From Candidatus Izemoplasma sp. (GTDB taxonomy: Bacteria > Bacillota_I > Bacilli_A > Izemoplasmatales > Izemoplasmataceae): a stretch of 43,383 nt of DNA. The translations under genes and the position numbers were made by a program. Under the pieces are notes generated by a model. It was not told the origin of the DNA, ran no database searches, and worked only from the letters and a program-made list of their open reading frames with translations. Position 1 is the stretch's first letter. Every line of letters begins with the position of its first letter. This document shows positions 16,929-26,569 of this stretch, one piece after another. The stretch is from the NCBI GenBank assembly GCA_029939945.1, contig JAOZRX010000001.1:1-43383 (forward strand). The letters are read 5' to 3'.

Positions 16929-18713
16929 TTATAATCCTAAATCTTTAAGTTTTTCAGCTGTTGGGATACCTTCAGAATCCCAACCTCTAAGATCGTAATA
17001 CTCAGGTAATAGTTGATCTAAATGATGTACATGTCCTTCAGTTGGACCACTTGGCATTGGTTCTATAAGTAATCTTGGAGGTAGTGTATCTTCTTCAGGT
17101 AAAATACCAGCTGCTAGATTGAATTGTTTTTCTAATGTATAGATTCTTTCTCCAGCTTTTAGTACATCATCAGCTGTCCATTTAGTACCTACTACACTAT
17201 TATAAATATCTGCATATTCTGCAGCACCTAATGCGAATGAAGTAAATAAGCATAGTCCTATAGAATCAATAAATGCAGTTAAATCTTGGAATGTTTTTGT
17301 CCAGAAAGGTTTATCTTTTAAGTCTAAACGCTCAAGTTTAGTAGGTAAACCTAATATTTCTGGAGAAATCATGTATCCACGCACATGACATCCACCACGG
17401 TTAGAAGTTGCATAGTTTAAACCATGACCTTGTACACCACGAGGATCATATGCTGGGATTTCTAATTTCTTAACAGTCATTGATAAATCTGCTCTTCCAT
17501 ATCTATTACATAAGCGATAAGAACCATCAGCCATTTCATCTCCGAAACCTTCTCTGTTTGCTAGTTTTTTAGTCCAGTAAACAATTGCATCATCATTCCC
17601 AAATTCTAAATCATGACCTTCAAAATCAATATGATCTAATAAACCTTTTTGCTTTAATTCCATTGCAGCAGCAAGAGTAGAACCAGCAGAAATTGTATCA
17701 ATACCTAATTGGTTACACCACCAGTTAGCTTCAATGATTGTTTCTAAATTTTTAACTCCACAATCTGCTCCAAATGCCCAAATTGTTTCGTATTCTGGTC
17801 CGCCACCTTCAACTTTATCAGTTTTAGTATAACGACCACAACCAATAGTACAACGGTGACATGGATCTTTTCTTACTAAATATTTTTCAGCAAGCGTTTC
17901 TCCTGAAATATCTTCAGCATTTGCGAAAACACCTTCCTGGAAATTATTCGTAGGTAAGATTCCATTAGCATTAATAACATTTACTAATACTGCTGTACCA
18001 TAAGCTGGTAATCCTTGTCCTGTAACAGGATTTTCTTTGATTTTTAGATTAGCATCTTTGACATAAGCCTTAACTGAATCAGGATCAGCTAGAGATACTT
18101 TTAAATTACCAGTAACAACTATTGCTTTTAAAAGTTTGCTACCCATAACAGCACCAACACCACTACGTCCAGCAGCACGGTCTTTATCATTCATAATTGC
18201 AGCGATTTTACTTAATTTTTCCCCTGCAGGGCCGATTGTTAAAACGTTAGTTTTTTTGGTATCTTTTAAGATATCAGTTGTATCTCCAACCGTTTTACCC
18301 CATAAATCTTTTGCATCTAATAATTCTACGACATCTTCATTAATATTGATATAAATCGGATTTTTCGCTTTTCCTTCAACGATAATTCCGTCATATCCAG
18401 CATACTTGAGTCTTGCTCCCCAAGTTCCTCCAGAATTTGATGATGCTATTGTACCTGATAATGGTGATTTAGTAACTACCATATATCTTCCACCTGTTGG
18501 TGTAGGTGTTCCTGTAAGCGGTCCATTAATAAAAATTAATTTATTTTCTGGACTTAAAGCATCAATCTTTGGATCGATTTCATCGAATAGGATTTTAGTT
18601 CCTAATCCTCGACCTCCTACGTATTTCTTTGCAAGTTCGAAATCTAAGTCTTCAACTTTTACTGATTGATCAGTTAAGTTAATTCTTAGAAGTTTACCCA
18701 TGTATCCAAACAT
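16929..18713 (-). CDS. aor: Tungsten-containing aldehyde:ferredoxin oxidoreductase
   Basis: MGKLLRINLTDQSVKVE, YVGGRGLGTKILFDE, GPLTGTPTPTGGRYMVVTKSPLSG, CHRCTIGC cluster motif and downstream GLCLF Cys. Confidence 0.95.
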   Translation of the reverse strand: MFGYMGKLLRINLTDQSVKVEDLDFELAKKYVGGRGLGTKILFDEIDPKIDALSPENKLIFINGPLTGTPTPTGGRYMVVTKSPLSGTIASSNSGGTWGARLKYAGYDGIIVEGKAKNPIYININEDVVELLDAKDLWGKTVGDTTDILKDTKKTNVLTIGPAGEKLSKIAAIMNDKDRAAGRSGVGAVMGSKLLKAIVVTGNLKVSLADPDSVKAYVKDANLKIKENPVTGQGLPAYGTAVLVNVINANGILPTNNFQEGVFANAEDISGETLAEKYLVRKDPCHRCTIGCGRYTKTDKVEGGGPEYETIWAFGADCGVKNLETIIEANWWCNQLGIDTISAGSTLAAAMELKQKGLLDHIDFEGHDLEFGNDDAIVYWTKKLANREGFGDEMADGSYRLCNRYGRADLSMTVKKLEIPAYDPRGVQGHGLNYATSNRGGCHVRGYMISPEILGLPTKLERLDLKDKPFWTKTFQDLTAFIDSIGLCLFTSFALGAAEYADIYNSVVGTKWTADDVLKAGERIYTLEKQFNLAAGILPEEDTLPPRLLIEPMPSGPTEGHVHHLDQLLPEYYDLRGWDSEGIPTAEKLKDLGL

Positions 18714-18752
18714 TTAAAAACCTCCCTTGAGTTTTATTTGTATTCATCTTTT

Positions 18753-18781
18753 ATTATACGAAATATTGAAAGGGTTTTCAA
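18753..18781 (-). promoter_or_regulatory. SigA-type promoter of aor with inverted repeat over the -35
   Basis: Minus strand: TTGAAA-17 nt-TATAAT; TTGAAA-ACCC-TTTCAA inverted repeat at 18766-18781. Confidence 0.65.
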
Positions 18782-18880
18782 GGAAGGTTTGTAGATTAAC
18801 TATTATTATTTCTGTTAATAGAATAAAATGACAATTAATATTTAATATTGATGTTCTATATGGTAAAATATTTATAGATA

Positions 18881-18980
18881 AAAAATATTCCGAGTTGTTT
18901 AACCTAAGGATATCTATGGTTATATAGCCGATGGGTCTAGCTAGAAATTGCTATTCCTCCCGCGTTTGGAAAGGATGTTA
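18881..18980 (+). ncRNA. Probable Moco/Tuco (molybdenum/tungsten cofactor) riboswitch aptamer
   Basis: Structured leader ATTCCGAG...AACC..GGTT..ATAGCCGATGGG...GCTATTCCTCCCGCGTTTGGAAAGGATG directly upstream of tupABC-moe/moa genes and followed by an intrinsic terminator. Assigned from memory of Moco RNA features, not by covariance search. Confidence 0.6.
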
Positions 18981-19019
18981 GATTTTTTACTCCTTTTTAG
19001 GCGTAAAAAATCTTTTTTT
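18981..19019 (+). terminator. Riboswitch-associated intrinsic terminator (attenuator)
   Basis: GATTTTTTAC-TCCTTTTTAGGC-GTAAAAAATC followed by T7. Confidence 0.75.
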
Positions 19020-19044
19020 ATTGAATTAGGGGAAGAGAGATAAT

Positions 19045-19824
19045 ATGAAAAAAGTTTTGATAGTAACAATGATATTGTTTACATTATTATTAAGTTCATG
19101 TTCGAGAGATGAATTACTATTAGTTACAACAACATCAGTTGAAAATAGTGGATTACTTGCTTATATTATTCCTAGTTTTGAAGAGGAATATGATGTATTT
19201 GTCAAAGTAGTCGCAGTAGGAACTGGAGCTGCACTTGAACTTGGAAAATTAGGAGAAGCAGATGTACTTTTGGTTCATGCTTATGATTTAGAAGTTGAGT
19301 TTGTTAATGACGGTTATGGTGAAAAGAGAAATAATGTTATGTATAATGATTTTATTTTTGTTGGTCCTAATGAATTAACTACAACTACACTCGCAGATAC
19401 TTTAAATGAAATAATTAATAACTATGATTTTTACTCTCGAGGAGATAATTCAGGAACTCATACAAGAGAATTATCTATTTGGGAACAAAATGGTCATACC
19501 GTTGATGATTTTGGGAGTTGGTATAAAGAAACTGGGCAAGGTATGGGATCTACATTATCAATGACATCTTTAAGTGGATATTATACATTAACTGATCGAG
19601 CTACTTATTTATCAATGCTTGAAAATCTAGATTTAGTAATAGCTTATGAAAATGCAGAAGAACTTAAAAATCAATATGGAGTTATTAAGATTAATCCTGA
19701 GTCTCATAATAGAAATGAATTATTTGCCGATCAGTTTTATGATTGGATAATTAGAGAGGATACTCAAGAATTAATTGGAACTTATATAAAATATGATGAA
19801 CAACTATTCTTTCCGAATAGTTAG
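19045..19824 (+). CDS. tupA: Tungstate ABC transporter substrate-binding lipoprotein
   Basis: Lipobox LLLSSCS; LLVTTTSVENSGLL, GTGAALELGKLGEADVLLVHA, SRGDNSGTHTRELSIW. Confidence 0.92.
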   Translation: MKKVLIVTMILFTLLLSSCSRDELLLVTTTSVENSGLLAYIIPSFEEEYDVFVKVVAVGTGAALELGKLGEADVLLVHAYDLEVEFVNDGYGEKRNNVMYNDFIFVGPNELTTTTLADTLNEIINNYDFYSRGDNSGTHTRELSIWEQNGHTVDDFGSWYKETGQGMGSTLSMTSLSGYYTLTDRATYLSMLENLDLVIAYENAEELKNQYGVIKINPESHNRNELFADQFYDWIIREDTQELIGTYIKYDEQLFFPNS

Positions 19825-19841
19825 TTAACTAGGTGATTTAA

Positions 19842-20525
19842 GTGATAATAGAAAGCACAATGAAAGCAGTAGAATTACTATTTTCTTTTGATTCAGAAAT
19901 ATATACAATTATATTTCTGTCTTTAGCTATATCTTTATTAGCTACAGCTACTGCGTCATTTTTTGGAACAATACTGGGAATTCTTATTAGTATATCAGAT
20001 TTTAAATTAAAGAGATTTACTAAGAAAATTGTTTTCACTTTCATGGGAATTCCACCTGTAGTGATGGGACTTGTAGTTCTATTATTAATTACAGGACCTT
20101 TTGATGGAATGAATTTATTATTTACTAAATCAGCCATGTACATAGCTCAAACATTACTTGTATTACCAATTATTGTAGGTAATATAATTATCTCAAGTGA
20201 AAAAACTCAAAAGAAAATACTAGAAACTGCGACTACACTAGGCGCAAATAAATATCATAAAATAACTCTTCTAATAAAAGAAATAAAACCTTTCATTTTA
20301 ATGAGTGTTATTTTAGGTTTCTCAAGAGCACTTAGTGAGGTTGGAGCAGTAATGCTTGTTGGTGGGAATATTAAAAACGATACAAGGGTAATGACTACAT
20401 ATATTGCCTTAAACAATAGCATGGGGGAATACTCTATGTCGATAGCAATGGGAATTATATTACTTCTTATTGCGTTTGTTCTTCATACATTACTTGCAAG
20501 GTTTAGAGGTGATTTTTATGATTGA
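19842..20525 (+). CDS. tupB: Tungstate ABC transporter permease
   Basis: Membrane protein with permease signature ETATTLGANKYHKITLLIKEIKP; between tupA and an ATPase. Confidence 0.9.
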   Translation: MIIESTMKAVELLFSFDSEIYTIIFLSLAISLLATATASFFGTILGILISISDFKLKRFTKKIVFTFMGIPPVVMGLVVLLLITGPFDGMNLLFTKSAMYIAQTLLVLPIIVGNIIISSEKTQKKILETATTLGANKYHKITLLIKEIKPFILMSVILGFSRALSEVGAVMLVGGNIKNDTRVMTTYIALNNSMGEYSMSIAMGIILLLIAFVLHTLLARFRGDFYD

Positions 20526-21108
20526 GATAAAAGGTTTAGTAGTAAGGTATAAAACAGTTGAATTTAAATTTGATGATTATAAATTCAAGAAAAATATGAT
20601 TTCAATTATAAGTGGTCGCAATGGAACAGGTAAAACAACACTATTAAAATCACTTTCTTCTTTAATTGAATATGAAGGAAATATAAAAGTGAATGGAGAA
20701 ATAACATATAACTCTCAAGAACCAATCTTGTTTAATAGAAGTACATATGAAAATATAGTTTATCCACTAAGAATAAGAAACTTAGACTTGAATTTATATA
20801 AAGAGAAAATTGATAAGTACACTAGAGTTTTAAGTATTGATCATTTATTAAATGAAAATGCTTTGAAGTTATCATCAGGTGAAAAGATGAAAGTTTCAAT
20901 TATAAGAAGTATTATATTTAATCCAGATATAGTACTACTAGATGAGCCTACAACTCATCTAGATTTAGAGTCAATCGTAGAGCTAACTACATTGATAAAA
21001 GAACTAAAAAATGAGTTAACATTCATTATTGTTAGCCACAACAGTTCATTCGTAGAAGAATTAAAAGACGAGGAATACCGTTTAGGAGGAAATCATGTTT
21101 ATAGTTAA
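20518..21108 (+). CDS. tupC: Tungstate ABC transporter ATP-binding protein
   Basis: SGRNGTGKTTLLKSL, KLSSGEKMKVSIIRSI, VLLDEPTTHLD. ATG at 20518 preferred (RBS AGAGGTGA, 8 bp overlap with tupB). Confidence 0.88.
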   Translation: MIEIKGLVVRYKTVEFKFDDYKFKKNMISIISGRNGTGKTTLLKSLSSLIEYEGNIKVNGEITYNSQEPILFNRSTYENIVYPLRIRNLDLNLYKEKIDKYTRVLSIDHLLNENALKLSSGEKMKVSIIRSIIFNPDIVLLDEPTTHLDLESIVELTTLIKELKNELTFIIVSHNSSFVEELKDEEYRLGGNHVYS

Positions 21109-22324
21109 ATCGATTGATGAAACAATAAAAATACTAAAAGATAATTTTAATGATTATAATATTAATAAAATCAAGATAAAACTAGAGGATGCACTTAATT
21201 ATGTTGCTACAAGTGATATTGTATCAAAAGAAGATGTTCCTCATTTTGATCGATCAATAGTTGATGGATACGCTGTTGATTTTAATAGTGTAAAACTAGC
21301 AAGCAACTCAACACCCTCAATTTTAAAACTATCAGGTGAAGTGATTATGGGACAAGCATCACAGTTCACTGTTAACTCTGATACAACAGTTTATGTTCCA
21401 ACTGGAGGGCATTTGCCAATGGGTGCAAACAGTGTTGTAATGATTGAAAATACAGATAAATTACTAGATGAGATTATTATTAATAAATCTGTATCCATGT
21501 TAGAAAATGTATTAAAAATGGGTAGTGATATTTCAATTGGAACAAAAGTTTTAAGTAAAAACACATTAATTACTCCATTAGTGATTGGAGCCTTAAAATC
21601 AATAGGAATTGACGAAATTGAAGTGTATGAAAAACTATCTGTTTCACTTATTTCAACAGGGGATGAAATTGTTAAGAATAAAGCAAAACTAGAAATTGGT
21701 GAAATAAGAGACATAAACAGTTACACAATTAGTAACCATTTAAGAAATAAAAATATCATCATCAATGACAATATTATTATTAATGATGATTTTGAGTTAT
21801 ATAAAAATGCAGTGATTAAGGGATTTGAAAATTCAGATATAGTAATTACAAGTGGTGGAAGCAGTGTTGGGGATAAAGATTATACATTTGATATTTTAAA
21901 GAAGATGGGCGCAGAGATATTAGTTCATGGGGTAAACATTAAACCAGGTAAGCCTACAATAATAGCTAAATATAACAACAAATTGTTCTTTGGTCTACCA
22001 GGACAACCTACTAGTGCTTTCTTTGTTTTAAATACTTTTATTAATACAGTAATTAATACTATTTATAAAATCAAGAAAGAGCTACCCTCACCGTATATTG
22101 AGGCAACACTTCAAATAAATGTTCATTCAGTATCTGGTAGAAGAATGTATCAATTAGTTAAAGTTGAATATAATGAAACTGGTAAATTAATTGCTATTCC
22201 ATTATTTGCAAAATCAGGAATGATAAATGCTCTAAAAGAAGCTGATGGATATATTATTATTGATGAATTTATTGAAGGATATTCAGCTGGAAGAATTGTA
22301 AAAGTTTTTAGGTTGGGTGATTAG
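21095..22324 (+). CDS. moeA: Molybdopterin molybdenumtransferase MoeA (paralog 1)
   Basis: VPHFDRSIVDGYAVD, PTGGHLPMGANSVVMIE, ISTGDEIV, SGGSSVGDKDYT, GVNIKPGKPT, GLPGQPTSAF. Confidence 0.92.
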   Translation: MFIVKSIDETIKILKDNFNDYNINKIKIKLEDALNYVATSDIVSKEDVPHFDRSIVDGYAVDFNSVKLASNSTPSILKLSGEVIMGQASQFTVNSDTTVYVPTGGHLPMGANSVVMIENTDKLLDEIIINKSVSMLENVLKMGSDISIGTKVLSKNTLITPLVIGALKSIGIDEIEVYEKLSVSLISTGDEIVKNKAKLEIGEIRDINSYTISNHLRNKNIIINDNIIINDDFELYKNAVIKGFENSDIVITSGGSSVGDKDYTFDILKKMGAEILVHGVNIKPGKPTIIAKYNNKLFFGLPGQPTSAFFVLNTFINTVINTIYKIKKELPSPYIEATLQINVHSVSGRRMYQLVKVEYNETGKLIAIPLFAKSGMINALKEADGYIIIDEFIEGYSAGRIVKVFRLGD

Positions 22325-22325
22325 C

Positions 22326-24230
22326 ATGAGAAGAAAAGTATATTTAAATAGCGTAGATTTAAAAGAGATACCTGGAATAATAGATAAATTAATTAGTGAA
22401 TCCAAATATAATAATAGTCCTGAAGTATTAAAAACGACTAAACTATTAAATAGAATTACTTTTGAAGCAATATACGCAAAAGTATCTTCGCCTTTTTATA
22501 ACGCAGCTGCTATGGATGGAATTACTTTGAAAGCATCTCTTACTTATGGAGCAAGTGAAACTAACCCAGTTACTATATCAAAACAAGATTATATTCCGGT
22601 AAACACAGGTAATGTTATTCCGTTGAAATATGATGCTGTAGTTATGATTGAAGATGTAATTGAAAATAGTGATGGATCGATAAACCTAATAAAAAGTGTA
22701 AGACCATTTCAAGATATTAGACCTATTGGAGAAGATATTGTTCAAGGAGATATGGTGTTACCTAAAAATCATAAAATTAGACCTGTCGATATTTCTGCAC
22801 TTTTGAGTGCAGGAATAAAAGAAGTAAAAGTAATTAAAAAACCTCTTATCGCAATTATTCCTACAGGTGATGAGATAATAAATGATATAGAGGAATTAAA
22901 AGCTGGTAAAATTATTGATTCTAATTCTTACTACATTTTTAATGAGCTTGAATTGCTTGGAGGAAAGGCAAAAATACTAAGTATTCAAGAAGATGTTTTT
23001 GATACTCTTGAAAAAGTGATAGTCGAAGCAACTAATACTTGTGATTTAGTAATTATTGGTGCTGGAAGCAGCGCTGGAACAAAAGATTTTGCTAAATCAA
23101 TAGTTGAGAAAAATGGAACTGTGTATGTTCATGGTATAGGTATAAAACCTGGAAAACCTACAATCATTGGTGAAATTAATAATACTCCAATCGTTGGATT
23201 ACCTGGATATCCCGTATCAACTTTTATTGCATTTGATATAGTAGTTAAACCAATTATTCTGTCATATTTAAATCAAGAATTTAATTCACAAAGAATTGTA
23301 AAAGCAACCTTAACAAAAAAAGTATACTCATCACTTAAAAATCATGAGTTTATTCGAGTGAAACTTGGAGTAATTGATAATAGGATTATTGCAACTCCTC
23401 TTGATAGAGGAGCAGGAGTAACAATGAGTCTTGTTAAGGCTGATGGAATTATGGTGATTGATAAAAATAGCGAAGGGTATATTGAAATGAGTGAAGTTGA
23501 AGTTCACTTATTTAGAAATATAAAAGAAATAGAGAAATCTCTAATTGTTATTGGATCTCATGATATTTTGCTGGATAAAGTAGATGATTTAATGAGTAAT
23601 GAAAAATTTCATTTATCTAGTTCTCATATTGGTAGTTTTGGTGGAATTATGGCAATTAAGAATAGAGGATGTCATATAGCTCCTGTTCATATTTTAGGAG
23701 AAAACGGAATCTATAATGACTTTATTATTGAAAAATATTTAGATGACACATATTCACTTGTTAGAGGAGTAACAAGAATTCAAGGGCTTTACGTTAAAAC
23801 AGGAAATCCTAAGAATATAAAATCCTTGAAAGATTTAGAAAGAGATGATGTCACTTTTGTTAACCGACAAAGAGGAAGTGGAACTAGAATTCTTTTAGAT
23901 TATTTACTTGAAAAAGAAAATATAAAAAAAGAAAATATTATAGGATATGATCTTGAACTTGGTACTCACATGTTAGTTGCATCTAGTGTATTAGATCCTC
24001 GTTATGATACAGGGATGGGAGTAGCTAGTGTGTCTAATTTAGCTAATTTAGATATTGTTGAAATAGGAGAAGAACATTATGATTTTATAGTTTTAAATGA
24101 AATTATTGATACTCCTTTATATAACAACTTCATCAAAGTTCTTCAGAGTGAAGAATTTATAAATGAGTTAAATAAAATGGGTGGATATAAGATAGACAAT
24201 ATCGGACAAATTATTAGGAAAAAGAGGTGA
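22326..24230 (+). CDS. moeA: MoeA paralog 2 fused to C-terminal periplasmic-binding-protein-like domain
   Basis: MoeA motifs (AAAMDGI, IPTGDEII, GAGSSAGTKDF, GIKPGKPTIIG, GLPGYPVS), then a PBP-like domain (SHDILLDKVDDLM..., FVNRQRGSGTRILLDYLL). Confidence 0.9.
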   Translation: MRRKVYLNSVDLKEIPGIIDKLISESKYNNSPEVLKTTKLLNRITFEAIYAKVSSPFYNAAAMDGITLKASLTYGASETNPVTISKQDYIPVNTGNVIPLKYDAVVMIEDVIENSDGSINLIKSVRPFQDIRPIGEDIVQGDMVLPKNHKIRPVDISALLSAGIKEVKVIKKPLIAIIPTGDEIINDIEELKAGKIIDSNSYYIFNELELLGGKAKILSIQEDVFDTLEKVIVEATNTCDLVIIGAGSSAGTKDFAKSIVEKNGTVYVHGIGIKPGKPTIIGEINNTPIVGLPGYPVSTFIAFDIVVKPIILSYLNQEFNSQRIVKATLTKKVYSSLKNHEFIRVKLGVIDNRIIATPLDRGAGVTMSLVKADGIMVIDKNSEGYIEMSEVEVHLFRNIKEIEKSLIVIGSHDILLDKVDDLMSNEKFHLSSSHIGSFGGIMAIKNRGCHIAPVHILGENGIYNDFIIEKYLDDTYSLVRGVTRIQGLYVKTGNPKNIKSLKDLERDDVTFVNRQRGSGTRILLDYLLEKENIKKENIIGYDLELGTHMLVASSVLDPRYDTGMGVASVSNLANLDIVEIGEEHYDFIVLNEIIDTPLYNNFIKVLQSEEFINELNKMGGYKIDNIGQIIRKKR

Positions 24231-24234
24231 TACA

Positions 24235-25179
24235 GTGTTAGATTCATTTAAAAGAGAAATTGATTATTTAAGAATTTCAGTTACTGATAGATGTAACCTC
24301 AGATGTTTATACTGTATGCCAGATGGTATTGATAAGAGACCACATGATGAAATACTTCGTGACGAAGAAATTGTTAAAGTAGTAAAAGAGTCTGTGAAAA
24401 TAGGTATTAAAAAGATAAGGATTACAGGAGGAGAACCTCTTGTAAGAAAAGGAATTTACGAGTTAATCAGGAAAATACATGATGTTGAAGGTGTTAAGGA
24501 AATCACTATTACAACTAACGCTACTTTGTTATTAGGGAATGTTAAGAAACTTAAAAACGCAGGAATCTCAAGAGTTAACTTTAGTTTAGACACTCTAGAT
24601 GATGAGAAATTCCAGTTTATATCAAATACAGATTTAACATTAGATTATCACAAATTAATAAAAGAACTTATTGAAAACGAAATGTCTCCAATTAAGATAA
24701 ACGCTGTTCTTTTAAGAGGATTCAACGATAATGAAATCCCTAAATTCATTGAACTAGCTGATAAATATAATTTAATTGTAAGACTAATAGAACTTATGCC
24801 AGTTGGACATTTAAATTTTGATTATGATAAGTATTATATTAGTAAAGATAAGGTATTAAAGACCTATAAAGAACTAATTTTTCATCGTAAGGATAGCATA
24901 TCAGAGTACTATCATGTTGAAGGTAAGAAAGGACTAATTGGCTTCATTAATCCAATTAGCCACAAGTTTTGTTCTTCGTGTAATAGAATCAGATTAACTG
25001 CGGATGGACATCTAAAACCTTGTTTACACAATAATAATGAAATTATGATTAAAGATATTGATGAAACACAATTACTTGATAAATTAAAAGAAGCAATTAA
25101 AGCAAAACCAATAAGTCACACATTGGATGAATCAAGAGATAATATTTCTGATCGTCCAATGAACAAGATTGGAGGTTAA
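24235..25179 (+). CDS. moaA: GTP 3',8-cyclase MoaA
   Basis: [21 protein letters not shown]-terminal [21 protein letters not shown], terminal GG; GTG start with GAGGTGA RBS. Confidence 0.95.
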   Translation: MLDSFKREIDYLRISVTDRCNLRCLYCMPDGIDKRPHDEILRDEEIVKVVKESVKIGIKKIRITGGEPLVRKGIYELIRKIHDVEGVKEITITTNATLLLGNVKKLKNAGISRVNFSLDTLDDEKFQFISNTDLTLDYHKLIKELIENEMSPIKINAVLLRGFNDNEIPKFIELADKYNLIVRLIELMPVGHLNFDYDKYYISKDKVLKTYKELIFHRKDSISEYYHVEGKKGLIGFINPISHKFCSSCNRIRLTADGHLKPCLHNNNEIMIKDIDETQLLDKLKEAIKAKPISHTLDESRDNISDRPMNKIGG

Positions 25180-25183
25180 GAAA

Positions 25184-25663
25184 ATGAAATTATCACATTT
25201 AAACAAAGAAGGACGAGCAAAAATGGTTGATGTGACAGATAAACAAGATACAATTAGAGTCGCAATCGCAGAAGCTACAGTTAAAATGAAAAAAGAAACT
25301 TTGAAAAGAATAATTGATGGAGGAATGAAAAAGGGAGATGTTCTCGCAGTTAGTCAAATTGCTGGGATAATGGCTGCTAAAAAAACTCCGGAATTAATTC
25401 CAATGTGTCATCCGTTATTATTAACTGGAATTGATATTAGTTTTAAACATGATTTTAATATTGATGAGTTAACTATTAATTCAACTGTCTCTTTATCTGG
25501 AAAAACTGGAGTTGAAATGGAAGCTTTAACTGCCGTAAGTGTTGCAGCTTTAACAGTTTATGATATGTGCAAAGCGATTGATAAAGACATTATTATCAAA
25601 GAAATAAAATTAATTAAAAAAACTGGTGGAAAAAGTGGTTCATATAGGAGAACAGACAAATGA
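25184..25663 (+). CDS. moaC: Cyclic pyranopterin monophosphate synthase MoaC
   Basis: [61 protein letters not shown]. Confidence 0.95.
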   Translation: MKLSHLNKEGRAKMVDVTDKQDTIRVAIAEATVKMKKETLKRIIDGGMKKGDVLAVSQIAGIMAAKKTPELIPMCHPLLLTGIDISFKHDFNIDELTINSTVSLSGKTGVEMEALTAVSVAALTVYDMCKAIDKDIIIKEIKLIKKTGGKSGSYRRTDK

Positions 25664-26097
25664 CAGGAAAAGTTATTTCAATAAACATAAGTGAAAAAAA
25701 AGGTGTTGTTAAATACCCGGTTGATGAAGCTTTTTTTAAAATTAATCATGGGATAATCGGAGATGCTCATGCTGATAATTGGCATCGACAAGTTAGTATG
25801 CTTGGAATTGAGAGTTTTGAAAGAATGGAAATATCTGAGGGCATTGATTTACCAGTTGGATCATTCGCAGAAAACCTAACTACACAAGGAATAGAATTGT
25901 TTACTTTGCCAATTGGAACTATGTTCAAAATTGGTGAAACAATTCAAGAATTAACTCAAATAGGAAAGAAGTGCCATACAGGTTGTGCAATATCTCAACT
26001 TGTTGGTAAATGTGTAATGCCTAAAGAAGGTATATTCACAAAAGTTATTAAAGAGGGTATAATAAAACCTGGGGATGAAATAAAAATTATCACTTGA
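25660..26097 (+). CDS. MOSC-domain protein 1 (Cys-containing)
   Basis: [40 protein letters not shown]...[14 protein letters not shown]. Confidence 0.9.
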   Translation: MTGKVISINISEKKGVVKYPVDEAFFKINHGIIGDAHADNWHRQVSMLGIESFERMEISEGIDLPVGSFAENLTTQGIELFTLPIGTMFKIGETIQELTQIGKKCHTGCAISQLVGKCVMPKEGIFTKVIKEGIIKPGDEIKIIT

Positions 26098-26113
26098 ATG
26101 GGAGGTATCAAAA

Positions 26114-26548
26114 ATGGTAGGAAAAGTTATATCATTAAACATTAGTGAGCAAACAAGTGTAATAAAAGAACCAGTTCAATCAGCTGAATTTGTAGCAGAC
26201 TACGGGATAAAAGGTGATGGACACGCTGGCTCTGGACATCGTCAAATTAGTTTACTTGGTATTGAAAGTTATAATAGACTTGAAGAAAAAGGTAAAAAAT
26301 TTAACTGTGGAGCTTTTGCTGAAAATATTACTACTGAAGGATTTGTTTTAAACAAATTAACAGTAGGAACAGTATTAAAAATTGGAGAAACAATTCAAGA
26401 GATTACAGAAATCGGTAAAAAAGGACACGATAAATTTGAGATTATTAAATTATTTGGAGCATATATTTTGCCAGTAGAAGGAATATTTACAAAAGTTATT
26501 CATGGTGGAATTGTAAAAGTTGGAGATAAAATTGAAATTTTAAAATAA
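26114..26548 (+). CDS. MOSC-domain protein 2 (Cys-less paralog)
   Basis: GIKGDGHAGSGHRQISLLGIES, FAENITT, IGKKGHDKFEI...GAYILPVEGIFTKV. Confidence 0.88.
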   Translation: MVGKVISLNISEQTSVIKEPVQSAEFVADYGIKGDGHAGSGHRQISLLGIESYNRLEEKGKKFNCGAFAENITTEGFVLNKLTVGTVLKIGETIQEITEIGKKGHDKFEIIKLFGAYILPVEGIFTKVIHGGIVKVGDKIEILK

Positions 26549-26569
26549 TAAAATAGATAGGATGATATT

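Noticed and set aside
19838-20143. 101 aa minus-strand ORF opposite tupB
   Set aside because: Antisense to a clear permease; no independent signal.
21391-21714. 107 aa minus-strand ORF
   Set aside because: Antisense to moeA, Ser/Ile-rich shadow ORF.
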